Shown here piece after piece: positions 56,931 to 64,000 of a stretch of DNA of 64,000 nt. Below the pieces are notes generated by a model that made no database searches, was not told where the DNA came from, and was given only the letters and a program-made list of their open reading frames with translations. Every line of letters begins with the position of its first letter. The first letter of the stretch is position 1. This stretch comes from Torreya grandis (Eukaryota; Streptophyta; Pinopsida; Cupressales; Taxaceae), in the NCBI GenBank assembly GCA_037957365.1, contig JARHVA010000122.1:4788501-4852500 (forward strand). The letters are read 5' to 3'. Both the position numbers and the translations under genes were made by a program.

Positions 56931-59033
56931 TGAGAGATCCTTTTTCTAACTTCATTATTTCAAACTAATTTTAGTTTCAAAGCTAAACCTCTCGCTGACA
57001 TTTTTATTATAGAACCAGTTTAGAAAATTTCTAAAAAATGTTTAAGACATCTTTTTCATGCTTTAAAATGAACTAAGAACATTATTTTGGTACTTAATGT
57101 AACATTTAGGTGCTTAAGTAAGTTTTTACCATTAGTTTTTAAAGTTCACAATCTTAAGACCAATGGGTCAAATGAACACTACCACATCTTTCATTTGGGA
57201 TTAAAATTGAACACAATTGTTAATTTTATTTTCATTGTTTCAATTAACACTTTATTTTGGAAAAATACAAGGATGTTGCGTGTATGCTCTTCCATTTGGC
57301 CCCTTTAGGGAACCCTTGGAATCAAAATCACTTTCCTTATTTGTAAATTAACTAGTCTAAGGCATAGAAAGAATATCATTTAAAGCACTCCCCAAAAACT
57401 CGTCAAAGTTTGGGTGACCTTGAAAATGAACCTATAGTATCTCTTCTTTAGTATTTTATTTTCATGCAAACTTGGCTTGTGAGGGGGACTTCATCACCTC
57501 CCATGAGTTCTTTAGGGAAACTTTGACCCAAGGTTTCATCTCCTAGCATTGGCTTCACTTACTCTTTTTGAGTTGCACACGGGACGTATCTATATTTACA
57601 CATCATATTACACTAGTGAACAATAAGATGTAGTGGTTGTAAAAAGGACTAGACCTTTTTAAAACTAACCAATATCATGGTCACCCAATTTTCATGCTTG
57701 TATTTTACATAATTTTATGTGAAAGTCATTATGCAATTAATTCCCCTAGAAATTTTTAAAAACTTACTAGTTTAGTCAACCCCACATTGCCATACCTTTG
57801 TTAGGATTTGGATGATTATACTTAACATATTTTGGTCATTTATCTTACTTGATGTTTTTGAGACTAAAACTTGTTTGTTTGTTTGTTTATAAAACATGTC
57901 CAAACCACTTTATTTATGTCACTCTTTTGCCTAAAGAGGCATTATGTTGGCCATTTGACACCACACTTGTGCCTTGAAATTTTTGCTAAACTTATTTGTG
58001 TATGTGTCATTTGAGTTGCAGATGGTAGCAATATGCTGCCTAAATCATGTCAAAATATTTTGAGCATTTTGAGTCTTTGAAACATAACATTGACCACATT
58101 ATTCAAATATACTCATGCTGTTAATCTGCTCAATTTATTTTAAGACTTATTTACCATTGTATCAAAACCATTTTTCAAACCATGTCATGTATACCATTTA
58201 GACCTTTGTCATGTGATATCATGTTGTCTAATCTTATCTATCTTGTTTGGTCAAATCCAAATTTTCAACGTTAAATTTTCAATTAGCCTTGTCAAAGTTT
58301 GGATTCAGACATTGATTTATTTCTATTTAGGCCTTAATTTGTGGGGCTAATACATCGATATTTCTCTTTTGGTTTACATAACTTCAGTTAATAAATTACC
58401 CAAATTTGAAAGTTGTTGATGGTTTGTTTATTCGGTACCTATCCTTATCATTATTTGTGCCTTTATTTGGAAAAACATAGTCTTTCTTCAAAGAGGCTTT
58501 TCCCTTATGCCTTATGCTAATTGATCATGTTTATGTTTCATTTTGTGTGTCAGTTCTATGTCAAAGTTGTTTCCAAATTTGTTAGATTAAATCAAATCAC
58601 ATCATGCATTTGTTTCAAGTCTAGATTTTGATGTCATTTGGCCAAAATTCCTAACATATACCTGTTTGTTTGAGCCTAGCTTTTGACTTCACATTTGGAA
58701 AAAAGACCTAGCAACTCAACTATTCCCTTTCCTAGTTTAGACCTTGTTCGGAACACTTTAACCTAGACTTTTGACATGCCATTTTTTATTCAGATGCTTG
58801 ACCTGTGATGCATATGACATTTGATATTAGACATTTGATGTTAGACTATTTTATGCCAAGTCTTAACACAAATAATTTTGGAGATACAGATCCACTTTCA
58901 AACCACATTGGAGATACACCTCCACCTTTGACCAAGTTACACCAAGTTTGAACCATTTATCTTTTGGACAGTTTTTTGGAGTTTGCAAAACTCTAAGCCT
59001 TTTTATTTTAGATATTTCATCATTTATGTGGAA
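56931..59033 (+). other. Non-coding part of the A' leader
   Basis: About 2.1 kb, T-rich, with only chance ORFs (for example 57087-57308). Near 58871-58918 the phrase TTGGAGATACA(G/C)(A/C)TCCAC occurs twice, just ahead of the ORF. Nothing else is recognisable. Confidence 0.5.
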
Positions 59034-59520
59034 ATGTCTCACTACAATTATGGTGGAGTCATGTAAAATCCAAATTATGATAGGATGGACACAAAAAATC
59101 CCACTAAGAACCCCTTTATAAGGATTTTATAAGGATTTTTATTATTCTCCCTACAATACTCCATATGGGGAACATAGTCAAAATCCACAAAATCCAAATT
59201 GAGACCTTGATTGGCATGAAGAGTCTTGTGAGGAGGACTTTGAATACCTAACTATAGATAATGTTGTTTGGGATATAGATCCATATGCTCTTTGTAGTAA
59301 TCAGTACACAGAACATAGTCAAGACCCAGCTATGAGCCAACTCATGACTTGGATGATATGGTTTATGAGGAAGACTTGGATGCTTTGGCTTATGCAAGCA
59401 ATCAAGTTCCATGACATCCTTTTATTATCTGATGATCAACCACCCTAACCCTCCTTTAGATTATACGAGCTATCAAACTCCATAATATCTAAGGAATACC
59501 ATTATCATTTCAAGACCTCA

Positions 59521-59760
59521 TCCTTTGGCTTGTGTAAGAAATCAATCTCCACAATGCCCCTTCATCATTATAAGACCTAGTCCTTTGTCTTGTGTGAGCA
59601 ATCAAGCTCTACAATTCCCCTTCATCATTCTAGGACCTAGTCCTTTGGCTTGTGTGAATAATCATGCTCCACACCACCCTATTATTATCATTTTAGGACT
59701 TCATATTTTGGCTCATACAAGAAATAATACTCCCCAATGCCCTACCATTATCCCACAACA
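59521..59760 (+). repeat. 60-bp tandem repeat within the A' ORF
   Basis: Units start at 59521, 59581, 59641 and, after a 3-base insertion, 59704. Each begins TCCTTTGGCTTGTGT or close and includes CAATGCCCC-like and TCATCATT phrases. Each unit is 20 codons (P-S-P-L-A-C-V...N-Q-A-P-Q). Two weaker copies precede at about 59395 and 59460. Copies adjoin without unique spacers, so this is not a CRISPR array. Confidence 0.85.
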
Positions 59761-60059
59761 AGTAATTCCTCATCTAGTGACAATCCCATCCAAACATCAA
59801 CCAATCCAATCCTTCAAATACCAAGCTATGTTCAAAACTAGTATTTTCCAACTCATTAAAAACCAAGGCCATGAGAACCAACCAATCTGAAATGTTTCTA
59901 TTGACTCAACCATTTATAATAAGTTAAACTATGATGAATTGCCTATTGATCCTATACCATTTGTTGAGGAGTCTCACTTTGATGATCCAGTATTTTTTGA
60001 GTCACTTATTAATGATTATAACTACCTTTGAGAAAATCATTACCTTGACCATGTGATCT

Positions 60060-60460
60060 AGGAAACAATTTAGGTGACAATTCGGGTGACAGGTTGACCC
60101 TAATTAATGATGGAACTTTCGAGAGCCAGAACTTTTGCACCGTAGCTCCAATTGACTTGCCGTTTGGAAACCCAATGGAAGTGCCCCAAATTTAAATTTT
60201 AGTAGTGTAGTATAAAAATAGTAAGTTTATAAAAATAGTAATTCTTTGAATTTTGAATTGTTTTAAATCTTGGTAGTTGAACCACTTAATCTCCCTCGAG
60301 ATTGGTGACATTCCACATCCTCCCCATGCTTTAAAAATGTGTTTAAATGAAGAGGTAACCCAAAATGTGAAGATAAACATCTCTTCCTAGAGATAAGCAT
60401 ATATTTTTATTGCGATCTTGAGTAATACTACATCTCTTCTTAGAGAATTCATTGTTACTA
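60060..60460. mobile_element. Possible small insertion in the A' ORF
   Basis: The ORF reading fails from about 60060 and resumes at about 60480. The first part (60060-60190) is markedly less decayed, keeping several CGs and phrases such as TTTCGAGAGCCAGAAC and GCACCGTAGCTCC. This suggests a younger insertion, perhaps a solo LTR. The repeated GTGACAATTCGGGTGAC marks the left side, but I cannot define ends or a target duplication. Confidence 0.35.
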
Positions 60461-62334
60461 TGTTATTTCTATGCTATTGAGATATTTATCAACCAGAATT
60501 TCTGAGTTTTGGATCACCATGTGCCTATTTTTCAAGAGACTCCTATTGATAATCCAATCTTTGAGGAGTTGTCTCTTGGTCTTTTTCCCATCCTAGAGGG
60601 GACTCACTTTGAAAAACTAGTTCTTATGGAGCCCATTATGCCATCATAGGCTATTACTTGTCCAACACCAAATATTCAATAAGACATCATTATAACAAAG
60701 TACCTATCAGATAAAAAATTAGAGTCAGAGTTAGGTTCTATGCTTGAACCAACATCAGATTTAGCATCAGAATTAAAATAAACATTAGTGTCATCCTTGG
60801 ATTCAAAGTCCCTTGAGTTAGAATTATATTCTAAATAAAAATATGTTCATGGTTGTTACAACATTGGTAATACATACCTCGTAGATCAATTTGAATATAT
60901 TTGTGATACTTCTATAGTTTTTGAGGATGAGTACTTCAGCTTCAACATAAGTTATCCTAGTATCTTATATGAGGATTGTGTGGTCTTTCCCCATTCCATT
61001 ATCATTCCACAAGCCATTACCATCAACCAAAATAACCATATTATTGACATTTCATCTCCCACAAGTGTTGCTTGGGATCGATAGAATCACACTTTATTTC
61101 ACTATATCCATGGTAACATAATAGTTAAAGAAGATCAAGGAGGACAAGACCACATTCATATAGCATAAGAACACTCTCCTAGTGAAACCTTTTTGGAGGC
61201 ACTAGGGGACAATCAAATTCAGAACTTAGCATCTTCTAGTGAAACTTTTTTAGAAGTGCTAGAAGACAATCAAATTCAAAAGTCAACATTCCTTAATGAA
61301 ACATTCTCAAAGGCACTACAAGATAATCAAGACATATTAATTGGTGAAAACCTCATTGAGGCATAAATAGCTAAGCACTAAAGTTCTTCACTACTTGATG
61401 AAGATAAAATCAAAGATCAAATCAAAATAGATTCTAATATATAGCCTGATCAGATGGTAGTTACTCTCAAGATCAAAAAATAGAAAAATATGGTGGTCTT
61501 ATTGAAATAAAAATTATTTATCCCTACCACATCCAAATTTATGTTGAATCCAACATTAGCAACATTATGTGTGATTGAAATTCTTGATCTTAATTTGTTT
61601 CCCTATCATTCCACATTTCATTATCATCTGCCATTCCATTTCATAATCAAACCTGCCATCCATTATTTTTCCTTGTTTACCATCCATGAACACACTTTCC
61701 TTTGTAGAGGCTATAAGGATACCTTTTCTTGACATTTGAAAGAATCAAAATCAATGACCAATGAAGATCACAAAAGCATTCTTGACAACTAAATCTGCAA
61801 CTAGTTTTTGACAGAGTAATTATTCAAATGAAGTGTGGGCTAGTAATTAACATGATAAAGTATTCTATTTGTATCATTTGTTGATTAGAATATGCATCTC
61901 CATATTAATAGGAAAAATAGAATCATATGCCATTTACCATACCCAGGCTAAAAACATGTACCATACCATTTCACATTACCATGACATCGCCATTATTACA
62001 TATCCTTTTGACATTATTATATACTCTTACCATTTACCCCATCACTTGGGGGAAACCCTCTTACCATCTTATCTAATATATCAAAAACTAGCATTATCCT
62101 AAGCAAGATCATACTATCTTATCATTCCATTCCTATCTAGACCAAAGCCTATTTTTTCTCATTCTACCCATTCTTGTTTTTATCTTGGTTACTTTGGTTC
62201 TTCCTATACTTTTTTTGAGAGGATTCCAATCAATTTTCAATTATCAATATGATTCATGTTTACAATGAAAGTATATGAAATTTGTGTGATAGTTGATTTG
62301 GCAAGATATCTTTCATCCTATATCAAGTCTATTT

Positions 62335-62475
62335 ATATGAGCCTGATTATAATTGCCTATGGATAAATCAGTGTTTCACCAATCTTGCTACTAATTATAA
62401 TCGCCTATGGGAAAATTAATATCATTGAACTATGCCATTGTATCCTAGTTATAACTTCCTATGGGAAAACTAGGG
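62335..62475. repeat. Three copies of the ATTATAA...CCTATGGG motif (element A')
   Basis: Copies near 62341, 62393 and 62447 match the set in element A at 14163-14285. Two more lie near 63603 and 63650. Confidence 0.75.
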
Positions 62476-62689
62476 GAAACATTTGTTTATCATGTATTAC
62501 CACATCACCTTGTCATTACTATTTTCATTTGACTAGCTTTTGCTAGATTTGACAACTTTTTGGGACCTAGTTGGTTTTTCCCTTCCTTTTTTATGGATGA
62601 AATTACTATGACTTGAGGTCATTTCAGGACTATGTAGGTCATTCTAAATTCATGTTGAGGTCATCTACGTCCCCCTTTCCATATGTCTT

Positions 62690-62815
62690 TCCATTTTATG
62701 AGCAACCTAAGCCATATGTTCTCATCATTTTATGAGCAACCTATGCCATACGCTCACACCATTTTATGAAAAAACTAAGCCAAATGATCTCACCATTTTG
62801 TGAATAGGTATATCG
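62690..62815. repeat. Tandem CTCACCATTTTATGAG repeat (element A')
   Basis: Four units of about 38-42 bp, each with (C/T)CATTTT(A/G)TGA and a following AACCTA(A/T)GCCA tail. Counterpart of 14505-14592. Confidence 0.75.
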
Positions 62816-63936
62816 TTATTCTATAATGAGTTAAGATACCTAAAAATACTAAAAACATTCATAACATTTCAAAAATCCAAAAACATTTGTCCTATCTAAG
62901 CCTATTCAGTTATCCTTGATCCACCTTACTAGGGCATGGTCATTGTTAGGATGCTTTCTTTTAATTTTGTTTCAATGCTTTCTATTTTTTTTTTTTGAAG
63001 TTGTTTGTTTATTATTATTATTATTTTTTCACTTGCCTATTTGTTTACTTTCAGCACTATTGCCTTGACTCAGTCTACATGTATGCATTAGGTGATTCCT
63101 TACACACATTATTTGTGAGTCTATCCATCTTCATGCGTCAACATAGTCATCATGGTTTTTATCATTGGTGCATTGATTTCACTTGAATATTGGATATCTA
63201 GAGTCAGTCCTTATGCATTTTTTGTCCAAGTCTTTATGGTGTTCTATCATATTCCTAACATCACATGTTACATAAAAAATTAGCTTCAAGAAGGTCTACA
63301 ATCAATGGAGCCACAAAAATTTTCTCCTTGGCACCTTGGAAAAACCTTCCATCCCACCCTTGATCAAATTAACCCATTGGCCATTCTATTTGTTCCATTG
63401 CTAATCAAGATGAGCATCTCCTCATTGGTAAAAATAACTAAATATTTTCTATTTATCAATCTTATTCTTTTATTCATCTCTTTAATAATTTTATGCCCAC
63501 TCATCTTTAATCTATATTAAAGGTTATATCATTAAATTATGCTTGTTAATCAACATTAATTGGGGCACAATCATTTTTAACCAATTTGGGTCCTCTTAAT
63601 GGTTATAACTGCCTATGGGCAAATCATTATTTCAACTTTTATTCCTGATTATAACCACCTTTGGGTAAATCAACATCTTTTTTAAATCAATGCATGTAGG
63701 AATTTTCTCATTTGGATTAATCTCAACCATAGGTTAATTCCACCTTTTTTCTTGTTTCTTTTTAAGGGACCATCCATCAACATATGTGATAGCCACTCCC
63801 TCGAGGGGGCGTCATCATAGGCTTCCCAAAATCATTTGGAGCTTTGTTATTTAATCATCATCTTCTTGTTGGCATACAAGCCATCTCTCATTCTTTGAGA
63901 AGATATTATTATGTTTATATCTTACAACACCTTCCC

Positions 63937-63950
63937 AAATAGGGGCAAAT
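63937..63950 (+). other. Polypurine tract of element A'
   Basis: AAATAGGGGCAAAT lies directly before the TGTAGG that opens the 3' LTR. Confidence 0.6.
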
Positions 63951-64000
63951 TGTAGGCACCTAAATCTGGCCACCAATAACTTCTAATCAATTTTTTGACC
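63951..64000 (+). mobile_element. 3' LTR of element A', first 50 bp
   Basis: TGTAGGCACCTAAATCTGGC and onward matches the start of the 5' LTR at 54942. The rest lies beyond the window. Confidence 0.9.

Larger units (their letters stand above)
59034..61735 (+). pseudogene. A-family ORF, unknown protein with internal repeats
   Basis: ATG 59034 begins M-S-H-Y-N-Y-G-G-V. A decayed frame with shifts and stops runs on for about 900 codons to the stop at 61730-61732. In order: a Tyr/Asn/Pro-rich start, an acidic stretch (about 59215-59290), a 20-residue tandem repeat (59521-59760), acidic Asp/Glu/Phe/Ile-rich sequence, a probable inserted segment (about 60060-60460), more acidic Ser-rich sequence, three 19-residue repeats of the form S-E-T-F-L-E-x-L-x-D-N-Q-I-Q (61172-61340), and a His/Phe/Pro-rich C-terminus (61541-61732). 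The last two parts match element A. I know no family for it. It holds the place of gag in an element that has no pol. Confidence 0.55.
54942..64000 (+). mobile_element. LTR element A', second copy of the A family, cut by the window end
   Basis: 5' LTR 54942-56103, internal region 56104-63950, 3' LTR from 63951 onward. The internal region has a primer site, a hairpin-rich leader, about 2 kb without coding, a long ORF relic (59034-61735) and short repeats. Its 3' part aligns with element A on both sides of C. No reverse transcriptase or integrase is present. It is inserted in element E. The left flank is GAATT, so a GAATT after the 3' LTR outside the window would confirm the right end. Confidence 0.85.

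Noticed and set aside
59521..59760. Regular 60-bp repeats as a CRISPR array
   Set aside because: Units adjoin without unique spacers and encode an in-frame peptide repeat. The DNA is plant nuclear.

Overview
The window is plant nuclear DNA that is almost entirely old repeats. I found no host gene, tRNA, rRNA or CRISPR array. It is AT-rich and very poor in CG. It is packed with decayed LTR retrotransposons, many nested in one another, plus one piece of an endogenous plant pararetrovirus (Caulimoviridae-like). Long ancient LTR elements, heavy C-to-T/G-to-A decay and no genes over 64 kb suggest a vascular plant with a giant genome. A gymnosperm is my best guess, but the sequence does not prove it.

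Layout (element letters are mine). 1-7400: a proline-rich ORF tail (1-204), T-rich gene-free DNA, a decayed plant-mobile-domain-like gene on the minus strand (3560-4737), and a T-rich stretch with palindromic AGGTCAACCTAG-like motifs. 7400-12359: element F, with its 3' half and 3' LTR (10693-12359), inserted in element A at 12360. Element A occupies 12360-15167 and 25209-26872 (3' LTR 25852-26872). It is split by element C (15168-25208), a complete LTR element with 2.16-kb LTRs and a GTTAA target duplication. 26878-37216: element B, with 2.25-kb LTRs, gag and a protease-like region. 37217-38490: element G on the minus strand (gag, primer-binding site and start of LTR). 39528-46500: element D (gag with CCHC knuckles and a protease-like domain), interrupted by a 2.48-kb insertion bounded by inverted LTR-like arms (40804-43287, TSD TGTAG). 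47219-49993: pararetrovirus fragment on the minus strand. 49994-54941: element E (5' LTR, primer site, gag), apparently inserted in the viral fragment. 54942-64000: element A', a second copy of the A family, inserted in E and running off the window. Its uninterrupted sequence supplies the empty site for the C insertion.

How the parts work together: none of the LTR elements shows a reverse transcriptase or integrase that I can recognise. B, D, E and G carry gag, with a protease-like region in B and D. C, F, A and A' carry long unfamiliar ORFs. They look like non-autonomous parasites that used other elements' enzymes. The only reverse transcriptase I recognise is in the viral fragment, and it is broken. 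Five elements with unrelated LTRs share one primer-binding-site-like block just after the LTR.

The most promising unusual features are: the inverted-LTR insertion with a 5-bp target duplication; an array of RNA-type hairpins in the A' leader, just after the primer site; an unknown ORF with 19-residue repeats kept in both A-family copies; and an ORF1/ORF2 system without pol shared by C and, for ORF2, by F.
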